From Rhodococcus zopfii NBRC 100606 = JCM 9919 (GTDB taxonomy: Bacteria; Actinomycetota; Actinomycetes; Mycobacteriales; Mycobacteriaceae): a stretch of 64,000 bases of DNA. Below the pieces are notes generated by a model. It had not been told where the DNA came from. It was given only the letters and a program-made list of their open reading frames with translations, and did no database searches. Made by a program: the position numbers and the translations under genes. Positions 16,008-24,307 of this stretch are shown here, piece after piece. Position 1 is the first letter of the stretch. The number at the start of each line of letters is the position of its first letter. The DNA lies in assembly GCF_001895025.1 (NCBI RefSeq), contig NZ_BCXI01000042.1, positions 1 through 64,000 of the forward strand, given 5' to 3'.

Positions 16008-16763
16008 TCACTTGAATACGTCGACGTACCAGCGGCCGTCGATCTTCGCGGTGGTGACGGTCTGGGTGCCGCGCTCGACCGGGACACCTGGCCGCATCAC
16101 CGACAGGTCCACGAGGAACACCCCGTCGGACAGCTCGACGGTGCGCACGCAGTAGTTCGTGCCCTGCGGGAGCTTGTCGATGAAGGTCTGCAACTCCGGG
16201 GCCGCCTTGACCGACGAGGTCGGGGTGGCCAGGGCGCGCGCGGCCACCGCATCACGTCGGTTGTAGTACGCGTAGTTGAACGCCGCGATCACACCCGGGC
16301 CGCTGCGCTGATCACCGCGCTCGGCGCGGCACTCGACCGATTCCTCCGGTTCGGCGGCCTCGGTCTCGGCGGTGGTCGGCTCCGGCAGGTTCAGGGTGGG
16401 CAGGCCGTTCTCGTCGGTCGGCCCGAACGCGACGTCGGCCGCTTCCGCCGGTGAGGCCGGGGCGGGGTCGGTGTCGTCTCCGGTGATCTGCGCGACGGCG
16501 AGCACCCCGACCAGCACGGCGGCCGCAGCCGCAGCCACGACGGCGGTGGTGCGTGAAGGCCGCCACCGGCCACCACCGTCGCCGCGCGGCGACGCCGCCG
16601 GCCCCGGCGCCGGGGCGGTCAGGGTCAACGACGTCGCCGAGGACGCCGTCTCGCGGGGAACCGGGATTCCGGCTCCCCACGAGACGGTGGTGGGTGCGCT
16701 GTCGAGAAGGTCGATCACCGCGGGGTGGCGGGTGCTGGCCCGCCGAATGTTCGGCTTCCTCAT
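16008..16763 (-). CDS. single-pass membrane protein, VirB8/NTF2-like (conjugal transfer)
   Basis: A 251-residue protein: cytoplasmic N-terminus, one membrane segment (TAVVAAAAAAVLVGVLAVAQ, near residues 72-92), an acidic linker, and a C-terminal domain of about 100 residues (VIAAFNYAYYNRRDAVAARA and TAKIDGRWYVDVF). The topology and fold fit VirB8/TcpC-type assembly factors of type IV secretion. ATG 16763 has a GGAAAG ribosome site and follows the stop at 16784. Two further proteins of similar topology are encoded in the right operon (29537 and 32202). Confidence 0.6.
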   Translation of the reverse strand: MRKPNIRRASTRHPAVIDLLDSAPTTVSWGAGIPVPRETASSATSLTLTAPAPGPAASPRGDGGGRWRPSRTTAVVAAAAAAVLVGVLAVAQITGDDTDPAPASPAEAADVAFGPTDENGLPTLNLPEPTTAETEAAEPEESVECRAERGDQRSGPGVIAAFNYAYYNRRDAVAARALATPTSSVKAAPELQTFIDKLPQGTNYCVRTVELSDGVFLVDLSVMRPGVPVERGTQTVTTAKIDGRWYVDVFK

Positions 16764-16783
16764 GACGCTGCCCACTTTCCGAA

Positions 16784-18109
16784 TCAGGCGCCGAACTGGG
16801 CGACTGCGTCGCCGACGGCGGTGGTGATGAGGTTGCCCGACAGGCCCGGGGTGGCGGTGGTGAAGAACGCCTCGAGCCCCTGGTCGATCTGCTCGACGAT
16901 CTGCTCGCCTCCCGGCTGCGCCGCGACGAAGTCGCGGACACCGGTGTCGATCGCCGGGGCGGTCTCGGTGGCGAACGCCTGGACCGAGTCGACGACGACC
17001 TGCCCGACCGGGTCCTGCGACCACTGCTCGAACGTCGTCTCGACCTGCTCGCCGACCGCATCGTGCTCGACGTCGGGCACCTCGGCTTCGATCGGCGTGG
17101 CGTCCTCACCGGCGCCGTAGGCGGTGCCGACCGCGAAACCGGCGACTCCACCTAGACCGGCACCGAGAACGCCACCGACCGCGCAGCCGGCCGCCGCACC
17201 ACCGGCCGCACCGGCCGCGGTCGCCGCGACACCGCTGGTGACCGGGGCGACACCCGGAATCGGCACCGGGACCATCGTTCCGGCCAGCGCGCCACCGATA
17301 CCGGTGACCGTGCCGACGACCAGGCTGGTCGGGACGGCGAGCGCGGCGCAGCCTGCGGCCGCTCCCGCACCGGCACCGAGCGCGGTGCCGGCGACCTGAG
17401 CCGAGGCGATGCGTTCGGCCTCGGTGGTCTCCAGGCCCACCGACCGCCATGCGTCGGTGACCTGCGCCTCGATCACCGCGGTGCTGTTGTTGGTGCGCTC
17501 GGCGTCCTGGTCGCTGACCCAGTTCGGCTGATCGAACACCACACGGCCCATGCGCATCTTGTCCTTCGGGGCCTCGATCGGCCGCGTCGGGTCGAGCACC
17601 TGCGTCGGGGCGTGGAGCCGGCTCCAGTCCACCGGCATGACCTCGACCGTGGTGGTGTCGATCGAGTTGTCGTAGCCGCTGTACCCGCCACCGCTGTATC
17701 CGCTGTATCCGCCGCCGGAGTAGTCGGTGGAGTAGTCGACGGTCGTGACACCGCCGCCGGTGTTCGGGTCGTAGGCCCGGGTTCCCTGGTTGTACGCCAC
17801 CGGCGGCGCAACCCAGAAACTGTCGTCGGACTTCGGGCCCGACGTCGACGGAGCCGGTTCGGGAGCCGGGGTCTGCGTGGCCGTGGTGCCGCCGGTCTGC
17901 GCCTCGCTGGTCACACCCTCCTGGGTAGTGCCGCCGGTCACGCCGCCCTGGATCGGATCGGCGAGCGCGGGACCGGCCACGATCGTGGAGACCCCGAACG
18001 CTGCGGTCGCCACGGCCAGGGCGGTCGCGGTGGCCTTCGGGCTGCGGCGGCGGTGCCGGCCCGCGGCGCGGCGGGCTGCACGGTTTCCGGTGTGGATGTC
18101 GATGCTCAT
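16784..18109 (-). CDS. secreted glycine/tyrosine- and alanine-rich protein
   Basis: A 441-residue protein. A twin-arginine-like basic N-terminus and hydrophobic segment end in GPALADP, a plausible signal cleavage site. A repeat region follows with YSGGGYSGYSGGGYSGYDN (near residue 135). The middle is a long glycine/alanine stretch (for example GAAGGAAAGCAVGGVLGAGL) that could insert into a membrane, and the C-terminus is acidic. No enzyme motif is seen. Placed between the MinD-like and VirB8-like genes, it is a candidate cell-surface or channel component of the transfer system. ATG 18109 has GAGAGG upstream. Confidence 0.6.
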   Translation of the reverse strand: MSIDIHTGNRAARRAAGRHRRRSPKATATALAVATAAFGVSTIVAGPALADPIQGGVTGGTTQEGVTSEAQTGGTTATQTPAPEPAPSTSGPKSDDSFWVAPPVAYNQGTRAYDPNTGGGVTTVDYSTDYSGGGYSGYSGGGYSGYDNSIDTTTVEVMPVDWSRLHAPTQVLDPTRPIEAPKDKMRMGRVVFDQPNWVSDQDAERTNNSTAVIEAQVTDAWRSVGLETTEAERIASAQVAGTALGAGAGAAAGCAALAVPTSLVVGTVTGIGGALAGTMVPVPIPGVAPVTSGVAATAAGAAGGAAAGCAVGGVLGAGLGGVAGFAVGTAYGAGEDATPIEAEVPDVEHDAVGEQVETTFEQWSQDPVGQVVVDSVQAFATETAPAIDTGVRDFVAAQPGGEQIVEQIDQGLEAFFTTATPGLSGNLITTAVGDAVAQFGA

Positions 18110-18213
18110 CGTGTGCCTCTCGGTGTCTGCGGTTCGACCTGCACGAGGTCGGAACGTGAAGAAGGGGTGTTCGTAGGGGGAAGGCAGGCCCACCGCGCTG
18201 GTGGGGCAACGGA

Positions 18214-19695
18214 TCAGCCAGCAGCACCACTGCCGATCCGGGCGACGACGGTCGCGGCCAGCATCGTCAACGCGTCGCGGGTCTCGCCGCGCAACTGGCT
18301 CAGCACGATCCGCTCCCCCGAGGCGAACAGCGGCTCGAACGGCATCCGGCACACCGGCACCCCCAACGCCGCGAACGCCTCGACCGCCTCGGTCTCGACC
18401 ATCGGCGCATCCCCCGGACCGTCGGTGATCACCACAACCGTCCGGGGCAGCACATCGGGGCGGACCGCCGAGATCGCGGCGAGAGTGCGCTGCGCGGCCA
18501 CCGCGGCGTCCCGGCGCAGCGGCACCGGGACGACGACCGCGTGCGCGGCGGTGATCGCCCACCGCCAGCCCCCGCAGTGGCTGGAGTTGCCGGTATCGGC
18601 GAGCAGCAGATCGTAATGACGTTCGAGGATCGAGCCCAACACCGCGGCGTCCTCGAAGCTCAACGGCGCAGCCGCGCCGGACGCTCCGGCAACAACGTAC
18701 GAACCGGACGGCTGGCGGGTCAGGTAGCGGGCCAGAGTCGAGGCCCGCACCTGGTGAGCGGACGCGCCGAGATCGGCGAGCAGCGACGCCACGTCCTGCC
18801 CGGCTGCCGGCGGGATCGCGACGCGATCGGCGAAGCTACCGCCGATCTCCCCGAGATCCATGCACGTGGCCGTGGCCGGTCCGCGGTACTCGCCCAGCGT
18901 CTCGGCCAGGCTGATCGCCATCGGGGTTTTCCCGACCCCGCCCTTGACGTTGGCGAAGGCGACAACCGCGCCCTCGGGCACCGGTTGAGCGATCGTCGTC
19001 TGCGCCTCGCGCAGACGCATCTCGCGCGAATCCGTCTTCGGTGCGAGCTTGAGTCCGAGCATCGCGTTGATCCGACCCCGCACCCCACCGCGCGCGGGCT
19101 CGCTCGCGGCGGGGTTCGCGCGCGGCGCGGACAGTGCCGGCGGCGCGCCGAGCGAGGCGGTGATCGGCTCTACCGGCCGGGTGGGCATCGGGATGGGTGC
19201 GGGCATCCGAACGGGCTCACCGGGCGTCCGGAGCGATCCGGCGATCGGCCCGGTGGCCGGCTCTACCGGCCGGGCCATCGGGATGGGTGCGGGCGTTCGG
19301 ATGGGCTCAGGAGACGACGGGACGGGCGCCGTGGGCTGCTCGTAGGCGATCGGCTCCGCAGCGACCACCACCGGCCCGACCGGCGCCGGGGAGACAGGCT
19401 CCGCGGCAACCGATACGGGCTCGGGGGCAACGACCGGGATGGGCACGCTGGGAGCGCTCTCGGTGAGCTTCCCATCGGGGCCGACCGTCAGGAACCGAGT
19501 GTCTTTCCCCGTCCGGTAGATCACCTCGACGGCAGCCTGCTGCTCGACCGCGATGGTGCGCACGAACTCGTGCACGACAGCGGCCAGAGCCTTGTGCTCG
19601 GTCGCTGCCAACTCCATCGGCGGCACATCGGCGCCGGGCAGCATCGCGCGCGCGGTGGTCGCGGACGTCGCCTCGATTTCGACGGTCGGCGTCAT
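18214..19695 (-). CDS. MinD/ParA-like ATPase with proline-rich N-terminus
   Basis: A 493-residue protein. Residues 75-195 form a proline/valine/alanine-rich linker (PVVAPEPVSVAAEPVSPAPV). The C-terminal half is a P-loop ATPase with FANVKGGVGKTPMAISLAET (deviant Walker A, near residue 250), DLGEIGG, and LLLADTGNSSHCGG. The layout recalls EspI- and TadZ-type ATPases that position secretion machines. In this operon it probably works with the FtsK-type translocase, not in plasmid partition; the partition ParA is at 38495. ATG 19695 lies three bases from the previous stop. Confidence 0.7.
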   Translation of the reverse strand: MTPTVEIEATSATTARAMLPGADVPPMELAATEHKALAAVVHEFVRTIAVEQQAAVEVIYRTGKDTRFLTVGPDGKLTESAPSVPIPVVAPEPVSVAAEPVSPAPVGPVVVAAEPIAYEQPTAPVPSSPEPIRTPAPIPMARPVEPATGPIAGSLRTPGEPVRMPAPIPMPTRPVEPITASLGAPPALSAPRANPAASEPARGGVRGRINAMLGLKLAPKTDSREMRLREAQTTIAQPVPEGAVVAFANVKGGVGKTPMAISLAETLGEYRGPATATCMDLGEIGGSFADRVAIPPAAGQDVASLLADLGASAHQVRASTLARYLTRQPSGSYVVAGASGAAAPLSFEDAAVLGSILERHYDLLLADTGNSSHCGGWRWAITAAHAVVVPVPLRRDAAVAAQRTLAAISAVRPDVLPRTVVVITDGPGDAPMVETEAVEAFAALGVPVCRMPFEPLFASGERIVLSQLRGETRDALTMLAATVVARIGSGAAG

Positions 19696-19697
19696 CG

Positions 19698-20048
19698 TTA
19701 GTTGATCCCGCCGAAGGCACCGGCGCCGGCCAGTGCGGTGTCCATGTCCTCGACCACGGCCTCGGTCTGCTCCAGATCGGCCAGTGCCTTCTCGCGGGCC
19801 TTGCCTTCGGGCAGCGCTTCGATGACCGCGCGGCGCTTGGCCGAGGCATCGCGGATCTCGGCGAGCCGTTCGCGGGTCAGTTCCTGCTTCTCGTCGAGCT
19901 TCGGCAGCCACGCCGGGACCGAGGACTTGAAGTATTCGCGCAGCGCGGCGATCACCGGATCGTTGGCTCCCTTGGCGACGAACGGGCCGCGCAGCGCGAC
20001 GACGTCCTCGGCGGTGGGGGTGATCGACTGGGAAATACGACGGGACAT
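19698..20048 (-). CDS. small helical protein of the transfer operon
   Basis: A 116-residue, highly charged, mostly helical protein: MSRRISQSITPTAEDVVALR, then KLDEKQELTRERLAEIRDAS and LADLEQTEAVVEDMDTAL, a likely coiled coil. The ribosome site GAAAGGAAAACC precedes ATG 20048. It lies between the translocase and the MinD-like ATPase, so it may link them. No family is recognised. Confidence 0.6.
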   Translation of the reverse strand: MSRRISQSITPTAEDVVALRGPFVAKGANDPVIAALREYFKSSVPAWLPKLDEKQELTRERLAEIRDASAKRRAVIEALPEGKAREKALADLEQTEAVVEDMDTALAGAGAFGGIN

Positions 20049-20149
20049 GGTTTTCCTTTCGGTGGTGACTACTTGTGTGGATCAGGGGTGGTGAAACATC
20101 GGATCGGTGGCTCCCGGAGCGGGCTCGCTGCCGCGGTGGTTCGAGGTGG

Positions 20150-22324
20150 TCATGCAGGCGCTCCTACGAGGTCGGGTTCGGGCAGGACGACGACGCCGGT
20201 CGCGTCGAAGGTGATGCGGGTTTTCACGCGGCCGGTGCCGACTGTCAGGACGGTCTCGATAACCTCGCCCTTCTTGCCGCGCCGGACGTCGACCGAGTCG
20301 ACGGCGACCGGCACGAGTTCGCCGTCCTCGTTGTCGATCAGCACGGTCTGCCCGGCCACCACACTCGATGCCGGGACGACGTCGGCGAAGTCGTCGTCGA
20401 CCGCAGGTTCCGGGTCGGGTTCGGGGGCGCTCTTGGTCATCGACACCGCGCCCTCGTCGGTGCGGGTCGCGCCGACGACGATCGGTTCGGGGGCGCTGCC
20501 GTGGCGGCGGGCCCGCTTGGCCAGGGCGCGTTCGGATTCGATGAACTCGGCCAGCTCGGGCGAGTAGCAGACGAACTGCGGTGCCTCGGCCGGCACGAGC
20601 CCGTCGATGATCGACTTCTCACCGGCCGAAAGCTGGTTCCACTTGTTCGGATGACGGTCGACGTTCGGGGTCCACCACATCTGCGCATCGACCGGGTTTC
20701 CGTCATCGCCGAGCGCGATACCGCGGCCTTTGACCGAGGTGTCGACCTCACGGCTGACGGTGGAGTCGCCCCACATCATCAGCGCGCCGTCCTGGGACAG
20801 GTTGCCGAGGCTGATGCGGGTGCCGAAGTTGTCGCGCGCGTTGCCGGAGGCTCCACCGAACAGGGACGCGTCCGGGCGCTGCACGCCGAGCAACAACCGG
20901 ATCCCGGCCGAGCGGGCGAGCACCGCGAGATCGGCCCACGCGCCGAGCGGGTCGAGTTCCTTGAGTAGCGCGCGGGTCTCGTCGTCGCCGGTCTTGGCCA
21001 GACGCTGCCACTTGCCGGAGAGGATGAAGAATTCGTCGAGCACCGCGATCATCAGCGGCAGCTGCGAGCCTTCGATCTTCATCTGATGGATGTAGGCGTT
21101 GCGGGCCATCATCTCGGTGTGCAGGGCGCGCACGAACATCGCTGCGCGCAGTGCGTCGTAGATGATCGCCCCGCACCCCGGGTAGCCCTCGAGTCCGTCG
21201 AGTTCGATCATCTTCGGATCGACGCCGACGAACGGGATGCCGCGGCGCGCGGCTTCGGTGAGCAGCGTGCGGATCACCGAGGTCTTACCGCCACCGGTGG
21301 GGCCGACGATCAGGCAGTGCGGTTTGTTGGAGCTGGTCGAGACATCCCAGTACATGATCCGGTCGGCCGCACCGGTCGCATAGGGAAGGTGACGCAGGTT
21401 CTCGTCGACCAGCGCGAGCGGATGATCGACACGCTCGGGCATCGCGGTCACCAGACGCATCACGAGGTAGCCCTTGTCCGGATACCAGTCGGTGGTCCAG
21501 TTGCGGCCCGATTCGTGCGGACCGGCAAGTGAGGCGAGAGCTTCGTCGACCTTCATCTGGAAGCCGGGCGATCCGGCGTTCATCGACTTGTCGAAGCCGA
21601 CGCGGTAGCCGGTTTCGATGCCGTCCTCGTCGATGGTCTCCACACTCACGTTCGGGTTCTTGAAGATCGAGGCATCATCGAGCGCGTCCTGGAGGACCTT
21701 GTGGCGCTCGCTGCGGGTGTCCGGGGCGATCGGTTCGCGGGTGACGACGATGCGGTCGCGGCGCGCATCGTGGCGAACCTTGATCTCCGACGCTGCACTG
21801 CCGCCGAAAGCGGATTCGATCGCGCGGGACAGTTCCTCGAACTGCTTGGGCCGGATGACCGTGCCGCGGGGCAGCTTGATGGTTGCGCGGCGGATGGCGC
21901 GCCACCCGGAGGGGAACGTGACGGTGACTTTCGTGGGCAGGTGCCCGGTGGATTGGCGGACCATCGATTCGAGCATGCGCGACCACTTGCGGGTGCGGTG
22001 GCGAGAGACATCGACGGCGACCAGCGGGACCGCTGCGACGGCCAGGGGCCAGCTGTAGTCGTGCAGCTGTGTCAGCGCATCGACGACCGTTTCGTTGCCC
22101 GCAGCCGCCGACGCGATTCGGGGGGCGTAGAAGCCGACGGCCGCAGCCCCGCAGACGATCGGCGAGAACGGGAAGAAACGCGTGACGCGCGTCGGCTGGC
22201 CGTCTGCGCCGACCTGCATGCCGCGCGCGGCTCCTTGTGTGCCACGCGTGGGGCCTTGATCGCCGAACGTGTCGCGCCACGTAGCGACCAACCAGTCCTT
22301 GAGTGGGTCTGGACTTCCGCTCAC
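20150..22324 (-). CDS. FtsK/SpoIIIE-type DNA translocase (TraB/coupling-protein-like)
   Basis: A 724-residue protein. The N-terminus has one or two membrane segments (near residues 45-95). The motor has Walker A VGPTGGGKTSVIRTLL (near residue 340) and Walker B LMIAVLDEFFIL (near 428), with VDPKMIELDGLEGYPGCGA between them, as in FtsK proteins. The C-terminal 120 residues, beyond the motor, may read DNA. It should pump plasmid DNA, either as the coupling protein of the nearby type IV system or as a TraB-like double-strand pump. GTG 22324 is used (AAAGG eight bases upstream); the frame extends to 22543 without a ribosome site. Confidence 0.8.
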   Translation of the reverse strand: MSGSPDPLKDWLVATWRDTFGDQGPTRGTQGAARGMQVGADGQPTRVTRFFPFSPIVCGAAAVGFYAPRIASAAAGNETVVDALTQLHDYSWPLAVAAVPLVAVDVSRHRTRKWSRMLESMVRQSTGHLPTKVTVTFPSGWRAIRRATIKLPRGTVIRPKQFEELSRAIESAFGGSAASEIKVRHDARRDRIVVTREPIAPDTRSERHKVLQDALDDASIFKNPNVSVETIDEDGIETGYRVGFDKSMNAGSPGFQMKVDEALASLAGPHESGRNWTTDWYPDKGYLVMRLVTAMPERVDHPLALVDENLRHLPYATGAADRIMYWDVSTSSNKPHCLIVGPTGGGKTSVIRTLLTEAARRGIPFVGVDPKMIELDGLEGYPGCGAIIYDALRAAMFVRALHTEMMARNAYIHQMKIEGSQLPLMIAVLDEFFILSGKWQRLAKTGDDETRALLKELDPLGAWADLAVLARSAGIRLLLGVQRPDASLFGGASGNARDNFGTRISLGNLSQDGALMMWGDSTVSREVDTSVKGRGIALGDDGNPVDAQMWWTPNVDRHPNKWNQLSAGEKSIIDGLVPAEAPQFVCYSPELAEFIESERALAKRARRHGSAPEPIVVGATRTDEGAVSMTKSAPEPDPEPAVDDDFADVVPASSVVAGQTVLIDNEDGELVPVAVDSVDVRRGKKGEVIETVLTVGTGRVKTRITFDATGVVVLPEPDLVGAPA

Positions 22325-22630
22325 TGCCTGTGCCTTTCGCTCGTGTCGACGTCCCTGACAACGCCGTCCGGGAGGCGTCTGCGAGCACAGTTGCAGAAAG
22401 TGGCGTTTTCCCCCAACGGGGTACCCCCCTCCTCGGCGCACCCATCGGCATGTCATCGGGCGAGGTTGTCCACCGATAGGCAGTGTCGGGTTGGCGTGTC
22501 TATCAACGTGTTCGGTGAGCGCTCGCACGAGTGTCGGTTTCATGGCTCGCGCGGACGGTCGATCTTGCGGTTTTTCCGTGGTCGTTGCAGCGCTCGCTGC
22601 ACCGCTCCGTCGACCGCTTGTACCGCGCGT

Positions 22631-22712
22631 TTCGACTCGCTGTTTCGAGCGCTCTTCCGGGCGGTGCGGTCAGCTGGTGTGCTGCGCTCATTCGACTCGC
22701 TGTTTCGAGCGC
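22631..22712. repeat. 22-bp direct repeat, two copies 60 bp apart
   Basis: TTCGACTCGCTGTTTCGAGC (plus GC) occurs at 22631-22652 and again at 22691-22712. Confidence 0.8.
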
Positions 22713-22717
22713 GTGGA

Positions 22718-22779
22718 CGTGGCGGCGCGACCGCTCTGTCGAGCGCATGGGCGTGGCGGCGCGACCGCTCTGTCGAGCG
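22718..22779. repeat. 28-bp direct repeat, two copies 34 bp apart
   Basis: CGTGGCGGCGCGACCGCTCT, then GTCGAGCG, at 22718-22745 and 22752-22779. Confidence 0.8.
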
Positions 22780-22914
22780 GTGGTCGGAGCGCTCCAGGAC
22801 GCGATCGGATGATCGGTCGGCGAGCGCTCGCGTCAGCGGTGGGCCGAGCGCTACGGATAGCGTCCGACATGGGCGGTTGCGAATAGCGTTGGCGCCCTGC
22901 GGAATTCTGGATTA

Positions 22915-22943
22915 CACTCCCCCCGAGGAACGAGGGGGGAGTG
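22915..22943. repeat. GC-rich inverted repeat
   Basis: CACTCCCCCC and GGGGGGAGTG form a perfect 10-bp stem with a nine-base loop, inside the gene-free divide. Confidence 0.55.
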
Positions 22944-23561
22944 ACCCCGGAGGGGTGGGCGTGTGAGGCGCTTTTTCGAGCGCTCGAATCCACCGCCGAA
23001 ATCCAGCGCCTGTTTCAGCGCTCAACTCCCGCGCTCGTTTCACCGCTCATTCGAGCGTGTTCCCCGCGCACCATCTCGCCGACACTCACCGCGCGCTCCG
23101 CGGGCCTGCCACAGCTCCGCCACCGGAAGCCTCTTCGGTACCGCCGCCGATACCGTGCGCATCGGCCGCTCGACACCCGCCTCCGTCGGTCTCTATGCGA
23201 GCACATAGCCGCTATGGGATGTAGGGGGCATATGAGCACCCATAACTGATACGCCCCATAGGGTCTGATCGACACTGCCCACAGGTCCTTTCACAGGTTC
23301 TTCGTCGCTGCTCGGGTTGCGGTTGCGAATCACGTGCGCGCGCATATCCCTTCCGGACCGCGTAGCGGGTTCTTCACACGGGAGACCACACCACGGTCAG
23401 ACATCGCTGAAAAAAGTCTCTCGGCACCCGCATGCCCCGCCGACCTCGACCGATGGCTGTTCTCGGGTGCAGGGACCCCGTTGGGGCGAAACGCGGATTC
23501 GTCTTACGGTCACGCGCATCCACTTTCGGGTGCACCGACCGAACTCAGCGATGGAGTGCTC

Positions 23562-23870
23562 ATGTCCCTTACGCCCACACTCGCCGACCTGGCAATCGCC
23601 GCGGCTTCGAACGTCGATGTCCTCGCTCAGACGACGGAGGTCTCCACCGGCGGCCTGCGCGCGTGGATTCAAGACAACGTCATCCTCGTGATCCTCCTCG
23701 GGATCGCGTGTGTCGTTCTGGTGGGCGGTTTCCGCGGAAACCTCTCGCGGGTGTTCACCGTCGGCGGTCTGTCCCTCATCGGGATGGCGTACCTGGGCAT
23801 CGCGAGTAGCGAGAACGCCGCAGCCGGTATCGGCAACTGGATTCTGAGCCTGTTCGGCGTCTACGTCTGA
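23562..23870 (+). CDS. small two-helix protein, pilin/VirB2-like candidate
   Basis: A 102-residue protein with two membrane segments (VILVILLGIACVVLVGG, and VGGLSLIGMAYLGIA) separated by a short basic loop, the layout of VirB2/TrbC pilins. ATG 23562 has GGAG six bases upstream; a much longer upstream frame is not supported. It is the first gene of the rightward type IV operon, the usual place for a pilin. The sequence alone does not prove the assignment. Confidence 0.5.
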   Translation: MSLTPTLADLAIAAASNVDVLAQTTEVSTGGLRAWIQDNVILVILLGIACVVLVGGFRGNLSRVFTVGGLSLIGMAYLGIASSENAAAGIGNWILSLFGVYV

Positions 23871-23911
23871 CCCGTCCCGCGGACCGACCGACGATCGAAA
23901 GGCAGCGAACT

Positions 23912-24307
23912 GTGATCGACAACGACGATCTGCTGTACCGGGTCGACCGGCACTATCTCGGACCGACCGGGCTCACCTTTCCGGTCCGAATCAGATACGC
24001 CGCACTCGGCTTGGGTTTCGCACTATTCCTGACCTTGTTCATCATCGGCCGCGCCATCGTGCACGTGCCCCTGAGCTTCATGTCCTTCGCCATCATGATC
24101 GCGATCACCTACGTGATCACCGCGAAGGTCACCAAGTACGTCAACGCCGACCGCCCCCTTCGATCGGTCTTCCAAGCCGCGTGGAACGACCTCACTGCTC
24201 CGCGCCCGCCCCGCCGCGGTCAGACCGTCGCGGTGCGCATTCCTGCCGCTCTGCGCGCCCCTCGTAGCGCACAGGGCGGATCGCCGAACGAAGGGAAGTC
24301 CTTCTGA
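23912..24307 (+). CDS. VirB3/PrgI-like inner-membrane protein
   Basis: A 131-residue protein. A short N-terminus with YLGPTGLTFPVRIRYAALG precedes two membrane helices (FALFLTLFIIGRAIVHV and MSFAIMIAITYVITAKV), then a basic cytoplasmic tail. This hairpin topology directly before a VirB4 gene is typical of VirB3/PrgI. GTG 23912 has AAAGGCAG upstream. The stop overlaps the VirB4 start as TGATG. Confidence 0.6.
   Translation: MIDNDDLLYRVDRHYLGPTGLTFPVRIRYAALGLGFALFLTLFIIGRAIVHVPLSFMSFAIMIAITYVITAKVTKYVNADRPLRSVFQAAWNDLTAPRPPRRGQTVAVRIPAALRAPRSAQGGSPNEGKSF

Larger units (their letters stand above)
22325..23561. other. 1.2-kb gene-free divide between the two transfer operons
   Basis: No convincing coding sequence on either strand. 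The first 700 bases are crowded with palindromes of the type CGAGCGCTC (for example near 22516, 22647, 22784, 22821 and 22976) and with direct repeats. Both transfer operons start from its edges. It is a candidate origin of transfer, translocase-loading site or regulatory hub. Confidence 0.6.
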
